Shown: positions 1 to 11,916, counted from the stretch's first letter. The stretch: DNA of 64,000 nucleotides from Gonatopus flavifemur (GCA_018340375.1 JAFFJZ010000002.1:22834001-22898000), one strand, 5' to 3'. The notes: generated by a model from the sequence alone, not told the origin. Translations and numbers: made by a program.

Positions 1-857
1 CTATGAACATTCATTATATGTTCTTCGTATCTTATCCGTACAATCTACGAACGTTTCTATTCCGTATATACTTTGAAATTCTGTTGCTGCTTGGGTAGGT
101 TCGTCTTCGAAGATCGTAAAATTGAATGATATTTACTATTCTTGAATTTTGCTCAAGAGTCTCGAGCCCACCTTTAGTAATATCGTACAATCATTATGAA
201 GTATTGTGATTTTCTGTTCTCATTGGGCTATTCTCCAGAAACTGATACAGGCAAAGTCCTGAAAGTCAAGAAACTCCAATAAGAACTCTTGCCAACATGA
301 ACTATCCACTTTGAACGATTGGTTACCGATAGGATCAAAGTCGTAACTTTGTATGGAAGGAATGGAACTAAATTGTCAAATTAAAATAAGTGGAATCGAA
401 TAGGAATAATCACATTCAACCCTTTCAGGACCGTAAGATCACGGCTGTTAGTAGAGAGAAATAATGGAAATTTCCTTAATCTACCAAGTAAGATGAATTT
501 GTTACATTAGAATTTTTAGCTCCTGTATTTTCCCTGGTGAGAAGTGTGAATAGATTCGGATGGATGTGGATAAAAATTTGAAGATGGATAAAAAAATAGG
601 ATTGAAACCAATAGAAAAGCAATCCAATTTTATCCCTCTCGATCCTATTTTTGTATCCATTTTCATATTTTCATCCGAAACTATCCGTGTTTGTACTAGG
701 GTTAGCAGATACGGTGAGTCACATATTTGGGCTCGGGTTGGTACGTAATATACTTCTAACTATTTTACATAGTTTACGACACGTGAGAAACCGGGTATCT
801 TACGCATAAGACCAACTCCTTGCCTTTGGGGGGACAGGAGGGTTCAAGTATCTTACA
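1..857. other. No gene or clear repeat seen
   Basis: AT-rich sequence with only short chance open frames (longest about 62 codons, no recognisable motif). No inverted-repeat element was resolved here. Confidence 0.5.
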
Positions 858-1765
858 TATTAGGCCACAATTGAGATTATTGAGATTACTCCAAAGTTGA
901 ATATCTCAGTGAAAAATTATCGTAAGGAAACAAATGAATACGCAATTTCAAGGGCAAAGTCTACTCTTTGAGCATCATTTGACCTCTTTGGTCTATCATG
1001 TTTGCCCGACAACCTACATCGCATTAAGTATGAGCATTTTGCTCGATATTTCCTCAGTTTTTCAAACAGAAGGAGCTCGCAGGAAGATTAAAACATGGAA
1101 ACACGAAAATAAACATTTTGTAGAGAATTTCCTCAGCTCCAAAACGCTTTTTTTATTTTCCTGGTAGAGTCATTTTCAGCGGAGTTATGTCATGTTTTAT
1201 GACTTGTAATTTTGAGACGGTTAAGGGAACAAAAAATTTCCTTGGAGGAAAAAGTTTAGTTTTGCTATGTATTATACGAAAAAAAAATACTTCGAGAGGT
1301 TTTTGATTGCTTTCAAAAGTATTTTCTGCGTATAATACATCTTAAAACAAAACTTTTTCCTCCAAGGAAATTTTTTGTTCCCTTAACCGTCTCAAAATTA
1401 CAAGTCATAAAACATGACATAACTCCGCTGAAAATGACTCTACCAGGAAAATAAAAAAAGCGTTTTGGAGCTGAGGAAATTCTCTACAAAATGTTTATTT
1501 TCGTGTTTCCATGTTTTAATCTTCCTGCGAGCTCCTTCTGTTTGAAAAACTGAGGAAATATCGAGCAAAATGCTCATACTTAATGCGATGTAGGTTGTCG
1601 GGCAAACATGATAGACCAAAGAGGTCAAATGATGCTCAAAGAGTAGACTTTGCCCTTGAAATTGCGTATTCATTTGTTTCCTTACGATAATTTTTCACTG
1701 AGATATTCAACTTTGGAGTAATCTCAATAATCTCAATTGTGGCCTAATAATTTGGCCACCCACTG
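858..1765. mobile_element. Tc1-like foldback element with near-perfect long hairpin
   Basis: Two arms of about 420 bp (roughly 858-1280 and 1327-1749) are inverted copies around a loop of about 46 bp. Identity is so high that the same 77-codon frame reads identically out of both arms (934-1167 plus, 1440-1673 minus). The right end runs on to CCACCCACTG followed by TA at 1766-1767. Read from outside it starts CAGTGGGTGGCCAAA, which resembles insect Tc1-like termini (established for that family). The left arm lacks the outermost 16 bp and has no matching CAGTG end, so that side is truncated or rearranged. The 77-residue frame matches no transposase I recognise and is probably not a gene. Confidence 0.8.
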
Positions 1766-2017
1766 TATTACGTGTCAGAAGCCAAGTATGATACGTAAGA
1801 AATTGAAAAATCATGTAATAAACTCAACCCTGTTTGGGCTTATCGTCCTAAAAAAAGGTTCCGTCCTCAATTCGCCAAGGCGAATATCGAATATTCCATC
1901 ACAAATCATTGCTGAAATTAAAAATTCGAAGGACATTCGAAAAATATCCTCCACGTGATTTTGATATTAGTATTTCCAAAATCTCATTAATTTGTTGAAT
2001 TTTTTTCATTACAAATA

Positions 2018-2907
2018 CACTGAGAGGAAAGAAAATAGTACATTCATAGTAATAGTTGGGAAATGACTCAACTATGAATAGTTAGCTATTTAATGGTCAC
2101 AATAGCTATTTCATTGTAAACTTAACTCATCCAAATAGTAATTTCTACAATCAATATTGTTATTCAAACTGCAAAGTAGTTAAACTTATTACACAGGCCT
2201 ACAAAATTGAACTTTTTGTTTGGTGCAACAACTGTATCATACTTTTCCGAAGTATTTTGGCGCGCTGAATCCGAATCTGGCTTCAAAATTGCATTATTAC
2301 GTGTGGTTTTTGAGATATTTTAACGTCAAAGTGTGAAAAACACCGTTTCTCGACATATTTGAGATTACGTGACGTCAGAATGTAATTTTTTCTCATGAAA
2401 CTAGTAGATGCACCTCAAAATATAATCCATCCCCTTCCGAATGCCGTTGAGTTTGCTCGAATATCTTTTTTTTTACTGTGACACGACAATTTGAAATTTG
2501 TGTGTTCATGGATTTAGTGAATAGGTGAAATAACACAATTTTCAAACTGTCGTATCTCAGAGAAAAAAAAAGATATTTGAACAAACCTAATCGCATTTGG
2601 AAGAGAATGACTCATATTTTGAGATAATTTGAAGAATAATTTGATAAAATGTTTTTAACGTGTGGAATAATTGAATAAAACGTTTCAAAATCGTGCATTT
2701 TCATTTTATTTTACACCTGCGATTTCTTGAAAACTACACGTAGCATTAAAAAAATAAGTATATTTCCAGAGTCAGGGTATCGAATATACTCACAATCTGC
2801 TTTAGTTTTAGCGGCACCAAAATCATTGTAGACCTGTGTTATCAGTCATAGTTGAGTCCTTTTCCAACTATCCCAATAGTAATTCCAACTATTTTTTTCT
2901 CTGGATG
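2018..2907. mobile_element. MITE, CACTGAGAGG-type ends, TA flanks
   Basis: The left end CACTGAGAGGAAAGAAAATA and the right end (read inward CATCCAGAGAAAAAAATAG) are imperfect inverted repeats. Both arms continue with shared words such as AGTTGG and GACTCAACTATGA. TA lies on both sides (2016-2017 and 2908-2909). There is no transposase frame. The interior contains degenerate AT-rich sequence and many CTATT/AATAG words. Confidence 0.6.
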
Positions 2908-2909
2908 TA

Positions 2910-3666
2910 TATATATTTTCTTAGCAACAAACAATTACTCAGTGCATACTGGGACCTCCTTTGAGACAAACCATAATGAAAACAAATTCACCGGATATAC
3001 TTTTCATAGAAAATTTATCAACCCATGGCACATGACCAAGTGCCTGTGGTCTTCAAAGGATTAATTCGGAATTTGAACATTGGATATTCGATCCGTTGCA
3101 TTGCTTCACAGAGAAAAAAACAATAGTTGCAGCTATTATTACTTAAGTAGATGTTTGAAAATTGACTATTCAAGTAGTTGCTGCCTAGTAATTTCTTTTG
3201 CTCCCTGTTTCTCATTTATTGGAATTTGTTATTGAAGATATTTGAATCCTCAACCCGTTTATAGCTTTCGAATTAGATTTTGTCATATTTTAATTTCAAT
3301 TCGTTCCGATAAACCATTCGAACTCCAACAAAATTGAAAAACACGTTCACGTACTGTTTAGTACCGTGTACTACCGTTTTAGTCTTATATCAAATTTACT
3401 CCTCATTCTTATACACGTGCATTTTTTGCTCATCACGTCCTATACAGAATCACCAATCCCTAGACATTTCGCTACTACTTTTATGTTCCTGCTCCGATCT
3501 TCCGCCTTGTATGCACATCTCTCTTTCATCCAACGTATATCTACGAGGATGAGATCTGAATATTAGTGAGCGCCTTCTACGGGATGTAATGATAAATTGT
3601 AAAATGTTGTATCCCATTCCAATTGTGGAAATGAATAAATTCAAAATCAGTAGTACGAAAGAGCTG
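2910..3666. other. Unassigned, with a MITE-end remnant
   Basis: Mostly sequence without recognisable features. At about 3110-3190 there is a fragment starting CACAGAGAAAAAAACAATAG with later inverted AGTTGC/GCAACT words, which looks like a degraded terminal-repeat element of the common CAC-type. No coding region was supported. Confidence 0.4.
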
Positions 3667-3674
3667 GGTGAGGG

Positions 3675-4261
3675 CAGGGCATAATATAAGAGTCAGTTCT
3701 TACCAAAAAGTTAGTTCTAAAAGAAAACGATCAGTTCTAAAACGTACAAACGGTTAGTTCTTCAAAAATTATCCAATTTTCAGTTAAATGTTTTCCTTTT
3801 TATTTTTATTTTTCAAAATCGAGTATCCAATACTGCCCTGTTACAAAATAAGTCTTTCACCTCATATCGAGGGATATCATTAATTCAGTAGTGATATTCA
3901 TTCTAAAAAAATAAATCTTGATGCCAAAAATAAAATCAACGAAGCATCAAATGATTCAAGAAATACTTGTCACACAAATTTCTCACTTCATATTGGAAGG
4001 GGTTTTTTTCGAAATGGAAAGACTATTTCTTTTTTTTCAGCTGATGTTCTCACAGCATAGTTTATAAAAAAGGAATCTTGATTAAATAAAACGTAATGAG
4101 ATAGATATATCATTTATTGAATGCATAAATAGATATTAAGTTTATTAATTCTCATATACCGTTTTATTAATTCATGAAGACGATACAGTACCTTTTTTTT
4201 ATTTAAAAATTGAGTATCCACCGTTTCGGTTAGTTCTTAAATTTCCTTACATTATGCCCTG
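3675..4261. mobile_element. hAT-type MITE with perfect 8-bp target duplication
   Basis: The element starts CAGGGCATAATATAAG and ends with the inverse (CTTACATTATGCCCTG). It is flanked on both sides by the identical octamer GGTGAGGG (3667-3674 and 4262-4269). An 8-bp duplication and CAGGG termini are hallmarks of hAT transposons. Near both ends the motif TTAGTTCTT/GTCAGTTCT recurs. At 587 bp without an open frame it is non-autonomous. Confidence 0.9.
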
Positions 4262-4269
4262 GGTGAGGG

Positions 4270-4763
4270 ATGTTTCTTTGAGACAGATCTCGAGATAGAA
4301 AATGTGAAGCGAAGTATACGAAGCCCTGTGGAAATCAGTAACTTAATGTCATCGTGGCAATTGTTTCACGTTTATTTGTATTTCCCGTCAGTTCTTGTAC
4401 GGGAGTTTGCCTCGTGCTTACTTTCTAAATGACCTTTGATTCACTTCTCGATTCCACCATTGCTCTTGCCTTTGACTCGAAGGCAAAGTGAAGGATCAAC
4501 TGATCGTCTTTTGCAGAACTGATCGAAAGGAATCAGATCAGAGGGAAATGTATTGATAATAGAATTAGATTTGTGGATTCGAAGATAGCGTATACCTAGG
4601 CGAAGTGGCACCTGGAATAAACTTCAGGAATGTCACCATGCCTCTCTTGAATTACCGTGGAATCAATCCACCCATTTCCACCTTCTTTACCTCTCTTCGA
4701 TCCCGCACCGCTCTTGTCTCACATCTTTCATCACGGTACACTAATATATTTTCATTGCGGTGC
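4270..4763. other. No gene or repeat seen
   Basis: Sequence of somewhat higher GC with no inverted repeats and no recognisable coding signal. A 71-codon frame at 4605-4820 runs into the neighbouring MITE and is not credible. Confidence 0.45.
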
Positions 4764-4765
4764 TA

Positions 4766-5618
4766 CACTGTTAAAAATTGCTTGAAATTTCATGTACTTT
4801 TCATGTACATATGTGAATGAAAATTCAATTTTTGTGAAGTGAAATAGGAGTCCAAATACATGTTATTGAATTTTCAAGTTATCGTGCATGAAAATTGAAA
4901 TTAATATACAGGTGATTGAAAAAACTTAGAAAAATTTAATCCAGTATAATAACATAATAATATCATTATAATTATAATCAAATCATGGCTCTAATGGCAT
5001 CCAACTGAAAATAACAAAAATGATCCAAGTGTGTTTGGATTTGAAAAAAAATCTAAAAATGCTCATATCTCAAAAACTAACCTTCAAAAAAACGAGAAAT
5101 TCTTGCATTATGGCTGCAGAATACGCCCTTGAAATACAATTTTTCTCACTATGGGTCACCCTGTATACTAACGCTTTGACGAAGTCATCCGCGTATCCAC
5201 TTCAACTATGTACTAGTTAGATCACACGGTTTGTTCAGTGTTTCTACATTACAAGTACATCTTGATTCACAAGTTTGAAGAATGAATGCAAGGTCATATG
5301 AGCAGAAAAATACTCCCTTCCACATAAATGGCAGTGGCTTGAGTGACAGAGCTTTGGCGTCCGACTTCGACGTCCCGCGTTCACATCTTGTGGAGGTGAT
5401 TTTTTTTTTCAACGATGATGAACATGTGCATGAAATTTAAAGAACTTGTTATTGAATTTTCAATCATGATTTCTCTCAACAATCAAGAACATGTGCATGA
5501 AATTTAAAGAACTGGTTATTGGATTTTCAATACTACTGTACATTATTTTTTATTTACGTGAGTGGAAATTGCTTCCATTACATGTAATTGAAAATTCAAT
5601 CAGAAATTTCTAACAGTG
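4766..5618. mobile_element. MITE, CACTGTTA ends, TA target duplication
   Basis: The left end CACTGTTAAAAATTGC and the right end (read inward CACTGTTAGAAATTTCTG) are inverted repeats between TA dinucleotides at 4764-4765 and 5619-5620. Sub-terminal words ATGAAAATTCAAT and TTGAAAATTCAAT recur. The middle (about 4970-5165) has a different texture and ends in GGGTCACCCTGTATA, a phrase typical of dispersed insect repeats, so another insertion may be nested here. No transposase frame is present. Confidence 0.75.
5420..5532. repeat. 45-bp direct repeat inside the 4766-5618 MITE
   Basis: Two copies (5420-5464 and 5488-5532) begin GAACATGTGCATGAAATTTA and end in GAATTTTCAAT or GGATTTTCAAT. They are separated by 23 bp and differ at only a couple of positions. 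Confidence 0.8.
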
Positions 5619-5910
5619 TATATATTTACATAAAAGTATCAAAGCGGTAATCAGGTTCCGCGGATTCTTACATACCCCAGTAGGTATACTCTTGTAATTG
5701 AGGGAGCTTCATGTACCAGATTTGCAAGTTTTCTTCGTATGCATTTGTACATTAAATTTTGATCATCTGAATGTCGATTATGTCAATTGCATTGTTGTTC
5801 AATGTACACATGTGGGGGGAGGTCGGATAAAACGCGGTTCCTATTAGCATGCAATAGATTAACCAACCAAAGCTTTTCAGTTTCCTTATTCATTCATTAA
5901 CAACATACTA

Positions 5911-6897
5911 CAGCAGAACCTCGAATATCCGAGGTTATGTGGGGAGAGCTCACTGATCTCTATTATACACTGGATAGCGGATACTAAAAATTTCTTGTGA
6001 CGAATCGAAGACTTGAGCCATCATTCTAACGTGGGCTGAATGTTCATTTTTCAGCGGTAAATTTGAACCGTATCAACGTATTTCCAACAAAATCTACATT
6101 ATATTTTCACGTAATTGAAAAATTTTGCATTATCCTTTCCCATGTCATCTAAATTTTAATTCATAATACAAACAAGCATGAGATTCTGTTTATTGTTGAG
6201 TTTTTGTGAATTTCACAAAAAATGTATATTTTCAATTATAAAAACGTTCCAAACCATTTAAACTGTAATCAATCATGATTTTTCCGAATTTCCCATCATG
6301 TTACACAATATTGGGTATTAGGATTGGATTAATATTGATATACTGCACAAAATACTTCGATAGCATTCAAATTTACCACCAAAATTGAGCATCCAGCCCA
6401 CCAACAAATGGCGGCCCCAGAGTCTTCTATCACGTTCAATTATTCACAGAAGTCTTGTATTGCGAAGTCACGTATCCGTTATCCAGTGTATATTAGAGAT
6501 CAGTGGGAGAGCTCCGCTCGGATAATACAGAAAATATATATATTTTGAGAAATTTTGATCCCTCAAGTGTTTAAAATCTTTATTGTGCAGTTTGAATATA
6601 TATTACATAAATATTATTCAACATATTCCTGATATATTTATATTTTTATAATCTTCATAACATTCAAATATAAATGTGAAAATAAAATAAATATGTCTTA
6701 ATATTTGGTACATCATTTGTACAAACATGCATTACTACAAATTTCTTTTATTCTGAAAAATCTGTGATTTTATTATTTATGATTTATGTTATGATTCGTA
6801 TTATCCGAGGATCCAGCTCGGTTAATCCGAAGCGGTCCAGGCCTCGGATAACGCGGAGCGTCGGTTGATCGGAGCTCGGATAATCAAGGTTCTACTG
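5911..6897. mobile_element. pogo/Tigger-like MITE split by a nested element
   Basis: The left end CAGCAGAACCTCGAATATCC and the right end (read inward CAGTAGAACCTTGATTATCC) are inverted repeats between TA at 5909-5910 and 6898-6899. The CAGTAGAACC...TTATCCGA terminus and TA target are typical of the pogo/Tigger group of Tc1/mariner transposons. Near the right end CTCGGATAA words are repeated. A second element (5951-6505) sits inside. Without it, this element is about 424 bp and has no coding capacity. Confidence 0.85.
5951..6505. mobile_element. Nested MITE with 8-bp target duplication
   Basis: Ends are inverted repeats of about 38 bp: CACTGATCTCTATTATACAC on the left and CACTGATCTCTAATATACAC read inward from the right, both continuing into GGATA(G/A)CGGATAC. 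The octamer GGAGAGCT is duplicated exactly at 5943-5950 and 6506-6513. Eight-base duplications fit the hAT or P superfamilies, but the termini do not let me choose. It inserted into the Tigger-like element, so it is the younger of the two. Confidence 0.88.
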
Positions 6898-7091
6898 TAT
6901 TCGTATATTGCTGTAAAATCAATATAATTTTTTTTTTCATATTCGTTTTAGTCGGAAGTCACAAAAACTCGGTTCCACTCCATGAGTAGGGTAAAACCGG
7001 GTATTTGTTTAAATCAATGCAAATCACTTCTGAATTGTGAAATTTTTAGCACCAACTGATGAAAGTAGAATTGTATTATATTTTAACCACA

Positions 7092-7441
7092 CGGAGAAAA
7101 ATGCAGTAATCTTCGATGAGAATTTGAGAATATTTCTCTGAGAGTGTTTCTTAAATGTATAATAAAAATAAAACGGTCCACATTTCTATTGAATTTCATT
7201 TGAAAAACAAGGGAAAATTATTAATACTTAACAAACAATAGAAAATAATGAGAATTCCACGAAAGTCGCGCATGAAATTTTACAAAGTGGAGAACAAAAT
7301 TCCGGAATTTGATAATTTTCCCTTGTTTTTCAAATGAAATTCAACAGAAATGTGAATCGGTTCATTTTTATTATAGATTCAAGAAATACTCTTAGATTTT
7401 GAGAGATATCCTCAAATTTTCGTTAAAGATTACTATATTTT
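7092..7441. mobile_element. Hairpin MITE, about 125-bp arms
   Basis: The left arm (7092-7215) and right arm (about 7308-7441) are inverted copies. They share AGTAATCTT, TATAATAAAAAT and the exact word GAATTTCATTTGAAAAACAA next to the loop. The left end CACGGAGAAAAATGCAGTAA is intact. The right end reads inward AAATATAGTAATC and has lost the CACGGAG terminus. Confidence 0.75.
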
Positions 7442-7444
7442 CAA

Positions 7445-9596
7445 CCTGCATTTGCAAATGTCTGGTGTGTACTCCAATTATCTGGAAAAAAAGTAAGGTG
7501 TTCTGGTTAAAATGCAGCAAATTGAAATTTTTCGAAGGGAAAAAATATTATGTCACGTTCCGTCATGTTAATACACAACCCTGATTGAAGGAAGATAGTT
7601 AATTCCCCCTTCGACAAATTCGTACCTTACAAAAAATATGTTATGGAAAGTTCGTCACAAATGTCTTTTTCATGTAAGGAATTCTTTTGTCCCCTCTTTA
7701 AATATGTAAGGAAACTTGGAGCGAAGAAAGTATTTTCAAAGACGAAAGAACATTCTCGCGTGAAGAGATTTTGTGTCGTAAAAGAAAACTTTTTGAGTGT
7801 TGAATTGCAAATGATCAATCATGAATGATGAATTATCGTCCGAAGTGTAGTATTGTAATGTACAACACGGATAAATCATATTTAAAATATCATATTTAAA
7901 ATTACAATAAAAAGGGACCAGGCTAGCTACATGATACGAAATCTTACGATGGAAAATTTCGAAACAAGTGTCAATCTTAACACTAACGAACATGATCACG
8001 TTATTTTATAGCTAATGTCACGTTTCTTTTCATCTTCATGCGGTATGGCAACTCGTTACAATTTTTTCATAATAATTTGCAACACAATATTTTCTCCGTG
8101 TACGCATTACGCGGTGATACAACTTCATAGAAGAAACTATTCAAATCAGTCAGCCAATATCAAATAGAATTGAATATGTTTTCTTATGAGAAAATGTCTT
8201 TTTGGCAACTTCACGTTTATTATAAATTAACAAATCCTATTTTCCGAAAATCTACGTTTCGTTTCATATTTATATAAATAATTCTGAAGTTTCATCTATA
8301 TTCCAATACCCTACCTTCTCACACCTCACTGCTGTGCCGTGATACCGTCAAATCCACTAACTTGTAAAATTCCTCACTTCTCCTATCATGCTTGTGTTTT
8401 AAATTTTATATCACGTAGAATTAAGAGCACTCTTTTGATCCTCCCTTTGTTGATGGTCTTAACTAAGATCGGGTTGGAAATTAACTGCTATCCTCATCGT
8501 TCTCATAATACCGTTGAAGATAATGAAAGGAGCCACGTTTTATGAAGACATATAATGTTATTTGCTGAAAAATCCAGAGTTCATTCTTTTTTCTTTCTTT
8601 TTAATTCGAAAAGCATTATTAACTGTCAGGACCCCAGAGTACCGACGCTTCTATGGAAATTCCCTTCAATTGGATAGTGACATGCATTGCAATGGATCGA
8701 AAAACAACTCCCAAAGGAATGGATGAAATTACCCACAAGCGTACGAGAGGAAGTTTTTCGTTATTCTGAAAGTTAAATAACAATTCGTATATACTTGGAT
8801 ATTGTACTGGATATTACAATTTCACGTCGGATATATAGTATCGTACATAAGGTTTCATTCTTTCACGGATATTCCATCTATAAAAAGCTTGATTGCCGCT
8901 ACGTTTACTATTCATATATGAGGAAATATTAAAATCGAATATATTTCAAATGTCGTGTTGAGAAGAATGTCACCTAGCTTTATAAATAATTTCATAAACG
9001 TTGAATTAACAATTTCTTCGACGACTTGTTCGTGAAATATTGTGTATCTAGCCGTGCTAATTATAACTTTTTCATTTCTTTGTGAATGCAAGTGCACATG
9101 AATATTGTATTACCATCATAAAGAGGAAAACCAACATTGATACGGGTCAGTGATGATGGAAGCTCAATTCTCAACCGATCCAATTCTAACTTGCATGAGA
9201 AAACATCGATTATTAGACCAAAAGGAATCATGATTTCTTCCAGGACTCTGCGAGTTTGGAAGGAAGTAATCTAATGTTCTTTTCGTTCAGAAATACCCTT
9301 TTCAAGAAAGATTGATTTTCATGAAATCAATTTATTGTTCCCCAGGTTTCAGTTCGGTTGATAGCAAGAGTGAACGAGTATTCGTTTCGAGTACGATTGA
9401 AGTGGGTCTTTAATCATCTACGGATGACACTCATAAGCTTATATGTGTGGTTTATTTAGTACAAAGTAAGTCAAAATTCCGTTGAAAGAAATTGAGAATC
9501 GCACGTATGAATACGATTTTTGTATATTTGAGCGATTGAAAACATTCAATGCGAATATCTATCAATTCTAATGTTTTCCACCCGGAGAAAGTTTTG
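7445..9596. other. Unassigned 2.1 kb
   Basis: No recognisable gene or paired inverted repeat. One lone MITE-type end, TTTTCTCCGTGTA, occurs at about 8089-8101 without an identifiable partner. Overlapping frames on both strands near 7630-8000 are chance products of AT-rich sequence. Confidence 0.4.
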
Positions 9597-9598
9597 TA

Positions 9599-9875
9599 CA
9601 CAGTAAAAAAAATTCTGTCATTGTGTAAAAAAGAAGTACGTGTCAAATTAACTACGTGTTAAAATTCAAGTGTTGAATATTTAACACTTTTGTGTGTTCA
9701 TTTAACACACTGATCAAATGCTGTTCGATCGATTCATTTTCAACACATTAAAATGTTATTCGAGTTCAAATTAACACTTTATAAGTGTCACTCTGGAATC
9801 AACACACGTCGAGTGTGAAGAAAAATGGTTAACATTCGCTTGTGTGTTGAATTTGACGAAAAATTTTTTACTGTG
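9599..9875. mobile_element. MITE rich in ACAC/GTGT words, TA flanks
   Basis: The termini CACAGTAAAAAAAATT and AAATTTTTTACTGTG are inverted repeats between TA at 9597-9598 and 9876-9877. The interior is a series of TTAACAC and GTGTTAA words in both orientations. Relatives with the same interior style are at 14163-14377 and 17521-17818. Confidence 0.75.
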
Positions 9876-9877
9876 TA

Positions 9878-10112
9878 GTAAAAATTAATATATTTATATC
9901 GCAGCCGTGGGATATACTTTATTGTGGTGGGCAGAACCATGAGTATGCGACAGATTGTCACAATTATTCTTGAATTCAATATGCGGTTTAATAAGAAAAT
10001 ACAAAGTTATAGTTCCCATCGTTATAAACGAGTATATCCCACGGGTACGATACTGTGTTTACTAATCTTTGATATAAACTTTTCTCTGTGCAATTCCTTC
10101 TCGAAGATTCAA
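9878..10112. mobile_element. MITE family with CGTGGGATATAC subterminal motif, copy 1
   Basis: The inverted motif CCGTGGGATATACT occurs at about 9905 and, inverted, at about 10030-10043 (ATATCCCACGGGTAC). Outer parts GTAAAAATTAATATATTTAT and the right TATCAAAG...TTTTCTCTGTG resemble the outer parts of copy 2 at about 13040-13300. The left end abuts the preceding MITE, so its exact start is uncertain. Confidence 0.6.
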
Positions 10113-10250
10113 ATTCTCGTTCGTGAATTCTTGTTCTCAATAATAAATCCTTCCGAAATTCTTTTGAACCACATAGAGAACAGTTTGTAACACGTCGTTC
10201 AATCAGTCTCAAGACTAACAACGAAAACATTTTTTTTTCAAAAATCATTT

Positions 10251-11481
10251 TTATTCATCAATATAATCTCCTCTTAGAGTGATACAATCTTTCCAACGCC
10301 TTCCCAACATTTCTATACCATGTTTATAGAAGGATTCATCCTTTGCTTCAAAATAGGCTTCAGTTTCGGCAATGACCTCCTCATTCGAGCGAAATTTTTT
10401 TCCCTGGAGCATTTTTTCCAGATCAGCAAAGAGCCAGTAGTCGCTGGGGGATAATTCTGGCGAATACGGGGGGTTGGAAAGCCAATCACAGCCCAACTCG
10501 TTGAATTTTACCATTGTTTTCATGGACTTGTGGCATGGTGCATTGTCTTGGTGAGAAAGGATTTTTTTCTTCTTCATGTGCGGTCGTTTTGCTGCGATCT
10601 CCTCCTTCAAACGTACCAACAAGTCAATATACACGGAGAAAATATTTCATTAAATATAACAGTGTACCACCGGATCAGGGCGCCATATCGGTCTTTTAGA
10701 GAAAAATTAATGTGTCTTTCTATGCAATCACACAGTAATTTTTCTCGAAAAGACCGATATGGCGCCCCGATCCGGTGGTACACTGTAATAATTGATGAAA
10801 TATTTTCTCTGTGTAATAATCACTGTTGATCGATTTACCTTTTTCCAGGTAATCAATGGGAATCACGCCATGTGTATCCCATAAAACAGACGCCATGACT
10901 TTGCCAGCAGCTGCTGCGTTTTTGGACGCTTTGGGCGGCTTTCGCCAGCCATGCGCCACTCAGATGATTGCCGATTCGACTCCGGAGTGAAATGATGTAT
11001 CCATGTTTCATCCATGGTCACGTATCGACGCAGGAAATCCTTTTTATTGCGAGTAAATAGCGATAAACAGCTCTCTGAATCGTCGACTCGTCGCTGTTTT
11101 TGTTCCACTGAAAGCAATCGCGGCACCCACTTGGAAACACCTTTTTCATGCTCAATTTTTCATGTAGGATTGTGAATACGCTTCCAGATGATATCTGTAT
11201 CATTTCTGCAATCTCACGGACCTTCACTTTGCGATTTTTCATTACGATTTTTAACACTTCACTCACATTTTCTGTTGTCACGGCTTCCAATGGCCTACCC
11301 GAACGTTCCGCATCGTTTGTGTCCGTACGAACGCGTTTAAACTCAGCATACCAACGACGAATCGTTGGTTTGGATGGAGAAGAGTACGGGTAACGTTTTT
11401 CAAGCCATTGCTGGGCTTCTACGGTGTTTTTACCCATTCAAAAACAATGTTTTATCAACACGCGAGACTCGCTTTTTCCAT
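10251..11481 (-). pseudogene. mariner transposase pseudogene (DD34D)
   Basis: The minus-strand reading shows a mariner transposase in pieces. The N-terminal DNA-binding half (from 11437) contains the bipartite helix-turn-helix region and the linker GRPLEAV. The catalytic part shows TMDETWIHHF (first D), HQDNAPCHKS (second D) and YSPELSPSDYWLF (third D). I count 34 residues between the second and third D, the mariner signature. The likely original start codon is at 11479-11481. Defects: a frame change just after it, a stop at 11438-11440, a one-base shift near 11133-11137 before the WVPRLL segment, another shift near 10905-10925, and a 182-bp MITE inserted at 10632-10813. The frame ends at 10251. 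It cannot make transposase. The subfamily is uncertain. Confidence 0.95.
10632..10813. mobile_element. 182-bp palindromic MITE inside the mariner transposase
   Basis: Arms of about 80 bp are inverted copies (CACGGAGAAAATATTTCATT on the left; CACAGAGAAAATATTTCATC inward from the right), both containing GTGTACCACCGGATC and GGCGCCATATCGGTC. TA stands on both sides (10630-10631 and 10814-10815). Removing the MITE plus one TA restores an uninterrupted reading frame across the junction (…SDYY then IDLLVRL…). This fixes the target duplication as exactly TA and shows the MITE is younger than the mariner. Confidence 0.95.
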
Positions 11482-11916
11482 TTTTCAAACAAATTACAAA
11501 GTGACTTTACTCTAACCTCGATAACTCTGCTGTTTGTGGTTCGATCGACGTGAAATTTTCACACGTTTCATGTGAAGGTTTGCACTCTTGGGAAACGTGG
11601 CCAGTTTGATACTACTAGCGCCATCTCTGGGTTAGTCTCGGGACTTATTGAACGATGTGTTATTGAGGAGGGAATCTCCTCTGGAGGGCACTTTTTTCGG
11701 CGTTCCATTAAAAAAAGAGGAAAGTATTTTTCAAATCAAGGTGAAGTACATTGTAATATTGACATTTAGAGGTACAAGAAGAAATTTTTTTATTGTTGAA
11801 AAAAACAATATAGCGGCGCTACAAGTGCTTGGAATTGGCTCCTCAACTTTGCGCCGTGCAACGCACAGGTTCGTGGAATTGACTGAAAGCAAAAATAAAA
11901 ATTTGTTTTCACTTAA

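Larger units (their letters stand above)
10190..11660 (-). mobile_element. mariner transposon, inactive copy
   Basis: Terminal inverted repeats of about 30 bp: the left end starts ACACGTCGTTCAATCAGTC, and the right end read inward starts ACACATCGTTCAATAAGTCC. Both continue into C(A/G)AGACTAAC. TA flanks lie at 10188-10189 and 11661-11662, as expected for Tc1/mariner. Without the nested MITE and its duplicated TA, the element is about 1287 bp, the usual size for mariner. The transposase reads on the minus strand and is broken (see 10251-11481). Confidence 0.95.

Noticed and set aside
934..1673. Identical 77-codon frames as a conserved gene pair
   Set aside because: They are the two arms of one palindrome, so identity comes from the inverted repeat. 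No protein family signature.
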